From: CAVVWJ01 sp965652025
GTDB taxonomy: Bacteria; Gemmatimonadota; Gemmatimonadetes; Gemmatimonadales; GWC2-71-9
Direction: 5' to 3'
Assembly (NCBI GenBank): GCA_965652025.1
Contig: CBFGTM010000002.1
Span: forward strand, 1 to 64,000
DNA: 64,000 nt
Made by a program: the position numbers and the translations under genes. The notes under the pieces are model-generated. The model ran no database searches, had not been told where the DNA came from, and worked only from the letters and a program-made list of their open reading frames with translations. Positions 16,285-24,178 of this stretch are shown here, one piece after another. Position 1 is the stretch's first letter. Every line of letters begins with the position of its first letter.

Positions 16285-17038
16285 ATCTCGATCCCACCTG
16301 CCGAAACCTGGCTTCATCATCGCTGACCACAAAGCGATGCCACGCGTCTGCCTGGGACGGTGCTTGGAGACTCTTGTCAGAGAGGATGGTTTCCAAAGCG
16401 GCGGCCGTTGCCTGCCCGCTATCGATCAGCCGCACTTCGGGGCCAATGACCCGCTGGAGCAGTGGCTTCAGCAGGGGGTAATGAGTGCAACCCAGCACCA
16501 GCGACCGAACACAGGCTTGCCGGAGTTCACCGAGATAGGCCGCCGCAATCATCTCTGTGGCGGGGTGGTCGAACCAGCCCTCCTCGACCAGTGGCACGAA
16601 CAATGGACAGGCGCGCTGGACTACCGGCAGGCCCGGGGCTAGCGCCTGGATGGCGCGGTTATACGCATCGCTGGCTATGGTCCCGGCGGTTCCAATGACT
16701 CCGACGGGCCCCTCTCCGCCGGCGGCGATGGCGGCTCTTGCCCCGGGCTTGATCACCCCCAGTACCGGCACCGGCGTGGCCTCCTGCAGCGCTCTGAGCG
16801 CATGAGCCGTACTGGTGTTGCACGCCACTACCACTGCCTTGACGCCCTGGTCCAATAGCCAGTGAAGGATCTCGAGGCTGTAGCGGGTGACTGTTTCGGG
16901 CGACTTGGGACCGTAGGGGACTCGAGCGGTGTCGCCAAAGTAGATGGTCGACTCACCCGGCAGCCGTTCGTAAATGGCTCGGGCAACGGTAAGCCCGCCA
17001 ATGCCGGAATCGAAGATCCCGATCGGGGCTGCGTTCAT
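16238..17038 (-). CDS. murI: Glutamate racemase
   Basis: 266 aa. IGIFDSGIGGLTVARAI is the family opening. The catalytic cysteines are Cys73 in VVACNTSTAHAL and the second in LVLGCTHYPLL (~184). The enzyme makes D-glutamate for peptidoglycan in the cytoplasm. The start overlaps the stop of the DUF5683 gene by 4 nt (ATGA), making murI the last gene of the long minus-strand train that begins near rimP. Confidence 0.96.
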   Translation of the reverse strand: MNAAPIGIFDSGIGGLTVARAIYERLPGESTIYFGDTARVPYGPKSPETVTRYSLEILHWLLDQGVKAVVVACNTSTAHALRALQEATPVPVLGVIKPGARAAIAAGGEGPVGVIGTAGTIASDAYNRAIQALAPGLPVVQRACPLFVPLVEEGWFDHPATEMIAAAYLGELRQACVRSLVLGCTHYPLLKPLLQRVIGPEVRLIDSGQATAAALETILSDKSLQAPSQADAWHRFVVSDDEARFRQVGSRFIGERLGRAEVVSLG

Positions 17039-17502
17039 GGCAGGCGAACCGGCACTGAGAGTCCTGCCCCTACTCCGCCAGGCAAGGCTTCGAACTTCAG
17101 ATCGCCGGGAAAGTCCGCCAGGTGAGCTGAGACATACGCCTCGAGTCCGGCAAAGAGATGGTTAAAGGCCAAGAGCACGACCCAGTCCTCATGCTCCTGG
17201 CGCTTACTATCGGCCCGTGCCGAGTTGGTCCGCCGGAGGTATTCCAACTCCTGAAATGTCTTGATACTCATGCCCAGAGTGATGCCCTCCCATGCCACGA
17301 ATAGGCCGGCAGCAAGCTTCCGATTGAGCCGGGCCTGGCCCCATCCCGGGAGGAGGAGAGAGCGCCAGAGTGCATTGAACGGGCTGATGTACTGGCGGGG
17401 AACGGTGTCGGTTTGGACAACGGGACGGTTGGGCGGCGGGGCTGCCTGCGCGGGCAGGTTCCGCGGGCCGACCAAGACGAAGAGGAGCAGCGCGCTTCCC
17501 AG
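17035..17502 (-). CDS. DUF5683-like secreted/membrane protein (start uncertain)
   Basis: About 155 aa. The core ALWRSLLLPGWGQARLNRKL with the following helix KLAAGLFVAWEGITLGM is the DUF5683 pattern found in envelope proteins. A signal-like stretch (GSALLLFVLVG...LPAQA) precedes it. No ATG, GTG or TTG lies between the tRNA-Sec 3' end and this signal peptide: the open frame only reaches a GTG inside the tRNA D-loop. I end it at a CTG (17502); a TTG at 17475 would cut the signal peptide. It overlaps murI by 4 nt. Confidence 0.6.
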   Translation of the reverse strand: MGSALLLFVLVGPRNLPAQAAPPPNRPVVQTDTVPRQYISPFNALWRSLLLPGWGQARLNRKLAAGLFVAWEGITLGMSIKTFQELEYLRRTNSARADSKRQEHEDWVVLLAFNHLFAGLEAYVSAHLADFPGDLKFEALPGGVGAGLSVPVRLP

Positions 17503-17518
17503 CCTTACGGTGGTGAGG

Positions 17519-17616
17519 TGGCGGGAGCGTGTGGGAATCGAACCCACCGGAGCCGCCGGAGGCGCCTCCGTCGCGGTTTTGAAGACCGGCCAGACCACCA
17601 GGCCCGATCCGCCCCC
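17519..17616 (-). tRNA. selC: tRNA-Sec (selenocysteine, anticodon TCA)
   Basis: 98 nt with encoded CCA. The 5' acceptor strand GGGGGCG pairs with CGCTCCC (one G-T). The D-arm has a short four-base loop (TGGT) on a six-pair stem, typical of tRNA-Sec. The anticodon loop CTTCAAA reads TCA. A long variable arm of about nine pairs (GGAGGCGCC...GGCGGCTCC) is followed by the T-arm GTGGGTTCGATTCCCAC. It lies 4 nt after the ridA stop codon on the same strand. It implies the organism decodes UGA as selenocysteine; selA, selB and selD are not in the window. Confidence 0.93.
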
Positions 17617-17620
17617 GTCT

Positions 17621-18004
17621 TTAACGTACCGCAGCTATCACCTCGATCTCCACTCGCGCGCCGCGGGGCAGTGCGGCCACGGCGACGGTCGAGCGAGCCG
17701 GCCGGTGGGCGCCGAAGGCGCGGCCATACACCTCGTTCATTTCCTTGAAGTCGGCCATGTCCACCAGAAAGACCGTGGTCTTGACGACCTGAGAGAGGCT
17801 GCTGCCCGCCGCTGTCAAAATGGCCTGCAGGTTCTCCAGGGCCCGGGTGGTCTGCTCGGCAATGCCGCCGGCGACCAGCTCTCCACTGCCGGGGTCGAGC
17901 GCGATCTGCCCCGCGGTGAAGAGAAATCCGTTGGCCACCACGGCCTGGCTGTAGGGCCCGATGGCCTTGGGTGCTCCCGAGGTAGCGACGAAGTCGAAGG
18001 TCAT
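17621..18004 (-). CDS. ridA: RidA family enamine/imine deaminase
   Basis: 127 aa, normal size. The family signature appears as AIGPYSQAVVANGFLFTAGQIALDP at the start and as AARSTV-like RPARSTVAVAALPRGARVEIEVIA at the end, with the active-site Arg in PARSTV. RidA hydrolyses reactive 2-aminoacrylate-type enamines released by PLP enzymes. The ATG overlaps the fhs stop by one base (TGATG). It is followed almost directly by tRNA-Sec. Confidence 0.93.
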   Translation of the reverse strand: MTFDFVATSGAPKAIGPYSQAVVANGFLFTAGQIALDPGSGELVAGGIAEQTTRALENLQAILTAAGSSLSQVVKTTVFLVDMADFKEMNEVYGRAFGAHRPARSTVAVAALPRGARVEIEVIAAVR

Positions 18005-19695
18005 CAGAACAGGCCTTCGATGGTGCCGTCGGGGAGTACCCGAATCGACTCTGCGGCCGGCACCTTGGGGAGGCCCGGCATAGTCATGATATCGCCGGCC
18101 AGAGCCACGACGAAGCCAGCTCCGGCGGAGGGATACACATCCCGAATGGTGAGACGAAACCCCGTGGGTCGGCCGAGTTTCGCAGGATCATCGGAAAAGG
18201 AATACTGGGTCTTGGCGATACACACCGGGGTCTGCCCCAGACCCATGGACTCGCATTGAGCAATGTTTTTCTCTGCCGCTGCGGTGTAGTCCACGCCGGC
18301 GGCGCCATAGATTTCTCGCGCGATGGTCTCGATCTTCTCCTTGATCGGCCGGGTGACCTCATAAATCGGCTTGAAAGCGGCCTTTTTCTCGTCCAAGGCC
18401 GCCAGAATCTCGCGGGCTACTGCTTCCCCTCCCTCCCCGCCCCTGGCCCAGACCTCGCTCAACGCGGCGCGCGCCCGCCAATTTCCCACCGCATCAAGGA
18501 CGGTCTTGAGCTCCTCGTCAGTGTCGGAGGTGAACCGGTTCAGCGCCACCACTACCGGAACCCCGAACTTCTGCACGTTCTTGACGTGGGCCTCGAGATT
18601 GACCAAGCCGCGCTCGAGGGCGGAGACATCCTCTTTGCTCAGAGCTTCCTTCTTCACCCCCCCGTTCATCTTGAGGGCGCGCACCGTAGCTACGACGACG
18701 GCCACCTCCGGCTTGAGGTTGCCGAATCGCGCCTTGATGTCGAAGAACTTTTCTGCCCCCAGGTCTGCACCAAACCCCGCCTCGGTGAGGACGACCTCGC
18801 CCAGTGAAAGGCCGAGTTTGGTGGCGGCGATCGAGTTGCAGCCATGTGCGATGTTGCCGAACGGTCCACAGTGAACCAGTGCCGGGCCGCCTTCCAGCGT
18901 CTGAACCAGATTGGGGAGGATCGCATCCTTCAGGAGCAGCGTCATCGCGCCTGCCGCTTTCAGGTCGGCCGCAGTGACCGGCTTCCGGTCCCGGGTGAGT
19001 CCCACAATGATCCGGCCGATCCGGGCCTCCAGGTCGGCAAGATCGGTCGCCAGCGCCAGGATGGCCATGATCTCACTGCCGGGCACGATGACGAAGCGCT
19101 CCTCCCGCACCGGACCTGCGTTGATCCCTCCCAGGCTGATCACTATCGACCGAAGGGCCCGATCGTTCATGTCCAGGGTCCGGGGCCAGGTGATGCGTCG
19201 GGGATCGATGCCCAATGCATTTCCCTGGTGGAGGTGGTTGTCGAGCATGGCGGACAGCAGGTTGTGGGCAGAGGTGATGGCGTGAAAATCACCAGTGAAG
19301 TGAAGATTGATCTCGTCCATCGGGACCACCTGGGCGTAGCCGCCTCCCGCAGCACCGCCTTTCACACCGAACACCGGACCCAGGCTTGGCTCCCGGATGC
19401 AGACCACGACCTTCTTGCCCAGGCGGCGCAACGCCTGGCTGACACCGACCGTCACCGTGCTCTTGCCTTCACCGGCTGGCGTGGGATTGATGCCGGTGAC
19501 CAGCACTAGCCTTCCCTTCGGCTTCCGCCGTGCGATCGCCTCGGCGCTGATCTTGGCCTTGTAGCGTCCGTAGGGCAGGATCTCATCAGGCCCCAGCCCC
19601 ACCTCGGCAGCGACCTCGGCAATGGGTCGGAGCTTCGCGGCCTGGGCGATAGCAATGTCGGACGGGACGGGTTTTATCGTGGTGGTCACCGGCAC
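18004..19695 (-). CDS. fhs: Formate-tetrahydrofolate ligase
   Basis: 563 aa, family length. The P-loop PTPAGEGKST (residues 71-80), IREPSLGPVFGVKGGAAGGG, EINLHFTGDFHAI and FGNIAHGCNS are diagnostic. The enzyme activates formate with ATP to make 10-formyl-THF in the cytosol for purines and fMet-tRNA. It starts 10 nt after the tatD stop and couples to ridA downstream. Confidence 0.97.
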   Translation of the reverse strand: MPVTTTIKPVPSDIAIAQAAKLRPIAEVAAEVGLGPDEILPYGRYKAKISAEAIARRKPKGRLVLVTGINPTPAGEGKSTVTVGVSQALRRLGKKVVVCIREPSLGPVFGVKGGAAGGGYAQVVPMDEINLHFTGDFHAITSAHNLLSAMLDNHLHQGNALGIDPRRITWPRTLDMNDRALRSIVISLGGINAGPVREERFVIVPGSEIMAILALATDLADLEARIGRIIVGLTRDRKPVTAADLKAAGAMTLLLKDAILPNLVQTLEGGPALVHCGPFGNIAHGCNSIAATKLGLSLGEVVLTEAGFGADLGAEKFFDIKARFGNLKPEVAVVVATVRALKMNGGVKKEALSKEDVSALERGLVNLEAHVKNVQKFGVPVVVALNRFTSDTDEELKTVLDAVGNWRARAALSEVWARGGEGGEAVAREILAALDEKKAAFKPIYEVTRPIKEKIETIAREIYGAAGVDYTAAAEKNIAQCESMGLGQTPVCIAKTQYSFSDDPAKLGRPTGFRLTIRDVYPSAGAGFVVALAGDIMTMPGLPKVPAAESIRVLPDGTIEGLF

Positions 19696-19702
19696 AAGCT
19701 CC

Positions 19703-19723
19703 GAGTCAGGAGTCGGGAGTCAG
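19703..19723. repeat. Short heptamer repeat at the 3' end of tatD
   Basis: Three tandem copies of a 7-mer AGTCRGG on the plus strand. It covers the last codons of tatD (encoding LTPDS) and the fhs-tatD junction. Distinct in unit length from the octamer family elsewhere. Confidence 0.5.
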
Positions 19724-20473
19724 TTGAAACACCCTCTGCGCGTTCTCGCCGGTCGCGGCGATGAGCTCCTCGACCGGAATGCCCCGCACCACCGCGACGC
19801 GCTCGGCGACCTGGCGCACGAAGCCAGGCTCGTTGCGCCTGCCGCGATGCGGTACCGGGGCCAGATAGGGGCCATCCGTCTCGAGCAACAGTCGGTCGAG
19901 CGGCGTCTCGCGAATGGCGTCGTCCAGGTGCCAGTTCTTGAAGGTCACCATGCCGCTGAACGACACATAGTGGCGGAGGAGCAGCCCCGCTCGCAAGAGT
20001 CCCATCCCGCTGCTGAAGGAGTGCAGGATCGCTGTCACGTACGGATGGGCTTTGAGAATGGCGGCGACGTCCTCATCCGCTTCGCGGGCGTGGATGACGG
20101 CCGGCTTGCCCAGCTCCGCCGCCAGAGCGAGCTGGGCTTCGAAGGCTTGATGCTGGAGCGGCCGGGGTGAGTGATCGTAGTGAAAGTCGAGACCGGTCTC
20201 GCCGACAGCGACGACTCGGGGATGGTGCAGCAGCTGACGAAGTGCGGCCTCCGCGTCGCCGCTCCACTGGACCGCATCGTGGGGATGGATGCCGGCGGTC
20301 GCTGACAGGCGCGGCTCGGCTGCGGCCATGGCGAGCGCGGCATCCGCACGATCCAGTGATTCTCCGATCACGACAACGCGGGCCACTCCTGCCTGCCAGG
20401 TCCGCTCCAGCACCTGGGGCAGATCGGCGGCGTAAGCCGAATCGGCCAGGTGGCAGTGGGTGTCGATCAACAA
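19706..20473 (-). CDS. tatD: TatD family metal-dependent hydrolase
   Basis: 255 aa. The opening MLIDTHCHLADSAY carries the first metal-binding HxH. VGETGLDFHYD (Glu, then His), PAVIHAREADEDV and LLETDGPYLAP supply the remaining TIM-barrel metal ligands. TatD proteins are Mg2+-dependent 3'-5' exonucleases or quality-control deoxyribonucleases. The last five residues are encoded by a short heptamer repeat. It lies between fhs and secF; an octamer repeat tract begins 2 nt upstream of its start. Confidence 0.93.
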   Translation of the reverse strand: MLIDTHCHLADSAYAADLPQVLERTWQAGVARVVVIGESLDRADAALAMAAAEPRLSATAGIHPHDAVQWSGDAEAALRQLLHHPRVVAVGETGLDFHYDHSPRPLQHQAFEAQLALAAELGKPAVIHAREADEDVAAILKAHPYVTAILHSFSSGMGLLRAGLLLRHYVSFSGMVTFKNWHLDDAIRETPLDRLLLETDGPYLAPVPHRGRRNEPGFVRQVAERVAVVRGIPVEELIAATGENAQRVFQLTPDS

Positions 20474-20474
20474 T

Positions 20475-20506
20475 GCGGGGAAGCGGGGCGGCGGGGCCGC
20501 AGGGCG
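20475..20506. repeat. Octamer repeat tract A (tatD-secF junction)
   Basis: Four in-phase 8-mers on the plus strand, of the form GCGGGGNN (fourth copy GCAGGGCG), fill most of the 45-bp gap between the tatD start and the secF stop. A degenerate inverted copy (CCCCGTTCCCTCACCCTACC) follows at about 20510-20529. Confidence 0.8.
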
Positions 20507-20518
20507 GGCCCCGTTCCC

Positions 20519-21502
20519 TCACCCTACCGTCTGCGGCTTCCGGCTCGGCGCCGCGCTCGGCGCCTTCTTGGGCGCCAGGTGACCTCGCGCGGCGGGACCG
20601 GGCCAGCGCTTCTCGATTGCCATCAGCACCGGAGAGGCGATGTAGATCGACGAAAACGTGCCCACGAAAACGCCGAAGAACATCACCACGGCGAAGGGCC
20701 GGATGACCTCACCACCGAAAATGGTAAGCGCCAGCAGCGTGGCTAATGTGGTCCCGTGAGTGAGAATACTGCGGGGGAGGGTCTCGTTTACGGACCGGTT
20801 GAGGATCTCCTCGAAGGACTCATGCTTGTGCTTGCGTAGATTCTCCCGCACCCGGTCGAAGATGATGATCGTGTCGTTCAGAGAGTACCCTACCATGGAG
20901 AGCACCGCCGCAACCACGGTCAGGCTCACCTCCACCTGCATCACGCCGATGAACGCGATGGTGGCCAGAATGTCGTGGGCAGTGGCGATGATGGCCGCCA
21001 GCCCGAACCGCCACTCGAAGCGGTACGCCAGATAGGCCAGCACCGCAAAGAAAGAGAGGAAGATGGCCAGGAAGGCCTTCTGTCGCAGCTCGCCACCAAC
21101 CTTGGGACCAACCGCCTCAGTGCGCACCACGTTGTAGTTCCCTGCGCCCAGGACATTGTCGAGCGCCTGACTCACCGCCTGAGCGGTTGCCTGGGTATCG
21201 TTGGCATCGCTTCCCGGCTTGGCCACCCGTGCCCGAATTACATACTCGTTCTGGGCTCCGAAATTCTGGATCTCCGCCCCGTGAATGCCCTGTCGGTCGA
21301 GCCCACTCCGAACATGGGCCACGTCGACTGGTGTCTTGCTCTGAATCTGGAGGAGCGTTCCGCCGGTGAACTCGATGCTGTAGTTCAGGCCTTTGAGAGC
21401 CAGAAACAGCAGTCCAGGCAGGAGGATGAGCGCCGTGAGGCCGTAGGCATAGTGCCGGAGCCCAATGAAGTCGTACTTGGCGTTGGAGAAGAGTCTCAGC
21501 AT
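20519..21502 (-). CDS. secF: Protein translocase subunit SecF
   Basis: 327 aa, six membrane helices. GLNYSIEFTGGTLLQIQSKT is the SecF first periplasmic domain; SLNDTIIIFDRVRENLRKHK is the conserved RND-like helix 4 segment and ARSL-like LPRSILTHGTT follows. SecDF uses proton motive force to pull secreted proteins out of SecYEG. The C-terminal ~35 residues are basic and Pro/Ala-rich. It starts 1 nt after the secD stop. Confidence 0.96.
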   Translation of the reverse strand: MLRLFSNAKYDFIGLRHYAYGLTALILLPGLLFLALKGLNYSIEFTGGTLLQIQSKTPVDVAHVRSGLDRQGIHGAEIQNFGAQNEYVIRARVAKPGSDANDTQATAQAVSQALDNVLGAGNYNVVRTEAVGPKVGGELRQKAFLAIFLSFFAVLAYLAYRFEWRFGLAAIIATAHDILATIAFIGVMQVEVSLTVVAAVLSMVGYSLNDTIIIFDRVRENLRKHKHESFEEILNRSVNETLPRSILTHGTTLATLLALTIFGGEVIRPFAVVMFFGVFVGTFSSIYIASPVLMAIEKRWPGPAARGHLAPKKAPSAAPSRKPQTVG

Positions 21503-21503
21503 G

Positions 21504-23195
21504 TCAGATGCTCAGCGTGGACATGGCTGGCCGCCGCTGAAGCCAGATCATGTAGAAGGTCCGAGTAACGAAGATCGAGGTGATCATCGAGGCCACGATT
21601 CCGAGAATCAAGGTGACGGCAAACCCCTTGACGGGCCCGGTGCCGAACTGAAACAGAAAGAGCGCCGTGAGAACCATGCAGACATTGGAGTCCACGATCG
21701 CATTCATTGCGTGGCGAAAGCCTTCGTCGATCGCAAGCCGAACCGTCTTTCCATGCAGGAGCTCCTCCCGCATTCGCTCGAAGATGAGCACGTTGTTGTC
21801 GACGGTTAGGCCGATGGACAGCACGATGCCCGCCAGCCCCGGCAAGGTCAGCGTCGCGCCGATCATGGAGAGCGCGCCCAGCGTAAACAGGAGATAGACG
21901 GCCAACGCGGCCACGGCCAGGACTCCGCTCAAGCGATAGTAGCCGATCATGATCACCATGACGAGTGCAGTCCCAATCAGGCCGGCGGTAATCCCCTTGC
22001 GAATCGAGTCGCTCCCGAGGCTGGCCCCAACCTGCCGTTCCTCCACAATCTTGAGTGGAATCGGTAAGGCGCCGGCCTTGAGGGTGAGGGCGAGGTCCTG
22101 GGCCTCCTGGAGACTCTTGCCGCCGAGCGTGATCTGACCGTTCCTACCGATCCGGCTCTGGATGACCGGTGGCCTTCCCTGAACCCGGCCATCCAACATG
22201 ATGGCCATGTAGTCGCCCACATGCCTCCCGGTCTCCTCACCGAACTTGCGCCCCCCCGCGCGGTCCAGCTCGAAGGTCACGATGGGACCATTGGTGAGCG
22301 GATCGATCTGGGCCTGTGCGTCCACCAGATTGGCGCCGGTGACGATGCTCTTGTCCTCCAGGGCATAGAGAAAGCGCATCGACTGGACCCCCACACTGGT
22401 CGGTGCCGCACTCCAGCGTAGCACCACACCGCGGGGCAGCTGGCGGGCAACCGCCGGGATATTGAGCAGACTGTCTACCCGGGGGAACGCGGTCTCCGGC
22501 ACCATGTACTCGCCGGGAACGCCGCCGGCACCGGCGGGCTGAATGAGCCCACTGAGGACGCCGCCCACAACCGGCGTGGTGTCACGCGCCGTATCTCTTG
22601 CGGTGCTGTCTCGCTTGGTGGGCTTAGCCATCTGGGCGCTGTCCCTCGGGACCGGGCGCGCCGTATCGCCGCCCAGGAGCTGCTGCACCGCAGATGGCTT
22701 CTCCGGTTCGGTGGCCCCCTTGATGCCGAGGCCCTTCAAGGTGCGATCCATGGCAGGAACCGCTTTTTCCAGTGCGCCGGTCTCGTTGGTGATCTTGAAC
22801 TCGAGGAAGGCGCTTCGCTGGACGATGGCCTTGGCGCGGGCCGGGTCGGTGATTCCGGCCAACTCGACCACGATGCGTTCGTCCCCCACCTTCTGAACTA
22901 ACGGCTCCTCGACGCCGAACTCGTCAATCCGCTTGCGCAGCACCGTCAGGGCCAGGTCCAGATCCTTCTTGGGATCGGCGGACACCTGTTTCGATTGGTC
23001 GAGCTCGAGCGCCAGGTGCATGCCGCCCTGGAGGTCGAGTCCGCGCTTGAGCGGAACCCGGGTGACGACGGTGTCGCGCATGACACCGTTGGCCCCCCGC
23101 TCCCGGAGGGTCACGTTCCGGGGAAAGAGGAAGTAGACCGACGCGACCACCAGTAAGGCAGTCAACAGCAAGCGGGAACGAATGGTTGAGAACAT
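21504..23195 (-). CDS. secD: Protein translocase subunit SecD
   Basis: 563 aa. One N-terminal membrane helix, then VPLKRGLDLQGGMHLALELD (SecD signature), a large periplasmic P1 domain, VTFELDRAGGRKFGEETGRH, and five C-terminal helices including LTVDNNVLIFERMREELLHGK. Between residues ~165 and 220 there is a low-complexity Thr/Asp/Arg-rich insert (KRDSTARDTARDTTPVV) that normal SecD lacks; it probably forms a disordered loop in P1. Coupled with secF. Confidence 0.96.
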   Translation of the reverse strand: MFSTIRSRLLLTALLVVASVYFLFPRNVTLRERGANGVMRDTVVTRVPLKRGLDLQGGMHLALELDQSKQVSADPKKDLDLALTVLRKRIDEFGVEEPLVQKVGDERIVVELAGITDPARAKAIVQRSAFLEFKITNETGALEKAVPAMDRTLKGLGIKGATEPEKPSAVQQLLGGDTARPVPRDSAQMAKPTKRDSTARDTARDTTPVVGGVLSGLIQPAGAGGVPGEYMVPETAFPRVDSLLNIPAVARQLPRGVVLRWSAAPTSVGVQSMRFLYALEDKSIVTGANLVDAQAQIDPLTNGPIVTFELDRAGGRKFGEETGRHVGDYMAIMLDGRVQGRPPVIQSRIGRNGQITLGGKSLQEAQDLALTLKAGALPIPLKIVEERQVGASLGSDSIRKGITAGLIGTALVMVIMIGYYRLSGVLAVAALAVYLLFTLGALSMIGATLTLPGLAGIVLSIGLTVDNNVLIFERMREELLHGKTVRLAIDEGFRHAMNAIVDSNVCMVLTALFLFQFGTGPVKGFAVTLILGIVASMITSIFVTRTFYMIWLQRRPAMSTLSI

Positions 23196-23209
23196 CGTCG
23201 CTCAGACCT

Positions 23210-24178
23210 TCAGGCGTGTGACACGCGGCTAGAGGTGGACCGGCCCGCAGCAAGCACCGCGAGGGCCCGGCTGCGATCCGATTGCAGCTGCTTCTTCAGA
23301 TGCTCGACCGAGTCGAATCGTTCGATATCGCGCAAGCGGGCGACCCACTCGATTCGCACCCACTCGCCGTATAAGTCGCCGTCAAAATCGAATAGATGAG
23401 CCTCCAGCACCCGTCGCCCATCCTGGAACGTTGGTCGAGGCCCCTGATTCATCATGCCGCCCGCTCGGCCCCCGCGCCATTCGACGAACACGGCATAGAC
23501 GCCGTCCGGCGGCAGCAGTTTCCGAGGGGAAAGCTCGCTCAGGTTGATCGTGGGCACTCCGAGCAGCCGGCCTCGCCGTTCCCCCTCACCCACCCGTCCC
23601 ACCACGCTGTAAGGCCGTCCCAGCATGGCGCGGGCCGTAACCAAGTCTCCTCCCGCAACCGCACGGCGGATCCGGCTGCTGGAGACGTGCTGGCCTCCGA
23701 AATCGACCGGGCTGACGACGTCGACTTCAAAGCCCTCTATCGCGCCGAGGCGCCGGAGCGTCTCCACGTCTCCACTCCGCCCGCGGCCGAACCCATGATC
23801 GTGCCCGATGACCAACTCGCGCACCGCGCACCGGCCCAGCAGGATCTCCCGCACGAATCGCTCCGGGGTGAGTCCGGCCAAATAACGGTCGAAGCGGAGC
23901 AGAAGCAAGTAATCAAGCGGGGATTGCGCCAGAATTTCCAGTCGCTCGGGCCCGGTGGTCAGCAGCGGAGGTGCGGCACCTGGGTTCACGACTTCCAGCG
24001 GATGGGGATCGAAGGTGACCAGCACGCTGGCTCGTCCGGCAGCACGGGCGCGGCGATCGATCTCCTGCAGCACCGCCTGATGGCCGAGGTGCACACCATC
24101 GAATGAGCCGACCGTCACAGTGGTCCCGTTGGGCAGCCGGGGAAGCGGGGAAGCCGGGACGTGAGGAAGCTCGGTCAT
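23210..24178 (-). CDS. ribF: Bifunctional riboflavin kinase / FMN adenylyltransferase
   Basis: 322 aa. The N-terminal FAD-synthetase domain has VGSFDGVHLGHQAVL with the HxGH-type motif and SSSRIRRAVAGGDL; the C-terminal riboflavin-kinase domain has RLLGVPTINL and PPDGVYAVFVEW. It makes FMN and FAD from riboflavin and ATP. Its first ~15 residues (ELPHVPASPLPRLPNG) are encoded by an octamer repeat tract and are not family-like. The C-terminal ~25 residues are also extra. It overlaps truB by 4 nt. Confidence 0.95.
   Translation of the reverse strand: MTELPHVPASPLPRLPNGTTVTVGSFDGVHLGHQAVLQEIDRRARAAGRASVLVTFDPHPLEVVNPGAAPPLLTTGPERLEILAQSPLDYLLLLRFDRYLAGLTPERFVREILLGRCAVRELVIGHDHGFGRGRSGDVETLRRLGAIEGFEVDVVSPVDFGGQHVSSSRIRRAVAGGDLVTARAMLGRPYSVVGRVGEGERRGRLLGVPTINLSELSPRKLLPPDGVYAVFVEWRGGRAGGMMNQGPRPTFQDGRRVLEAHLFDFDGDLYGEWVRIEWVARLRDIERFDSVEHLKKQLQSDRSRALAVLAAGRSTSSRVSHA
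24136..24170. repeat. Octamer repeat tract B (5' end of ribF)
   Basis: Four units of ~8 bp, consensus GCSGGGAA on the plus strand (one unit is 9 bp), inside the first codons of ribF. G-rich strand is plus, opposite to tract C, with 97 bp between them, so the two form an inverted pair. Confidence 0.75.

Noticed and set aside
17519..17616. A selenoprotein gene in the window
   Set aside because: No coding region here needs an in-frame UGA to reach family length, and I found no gene split by a single UGA followed by a SECIS-like stem.
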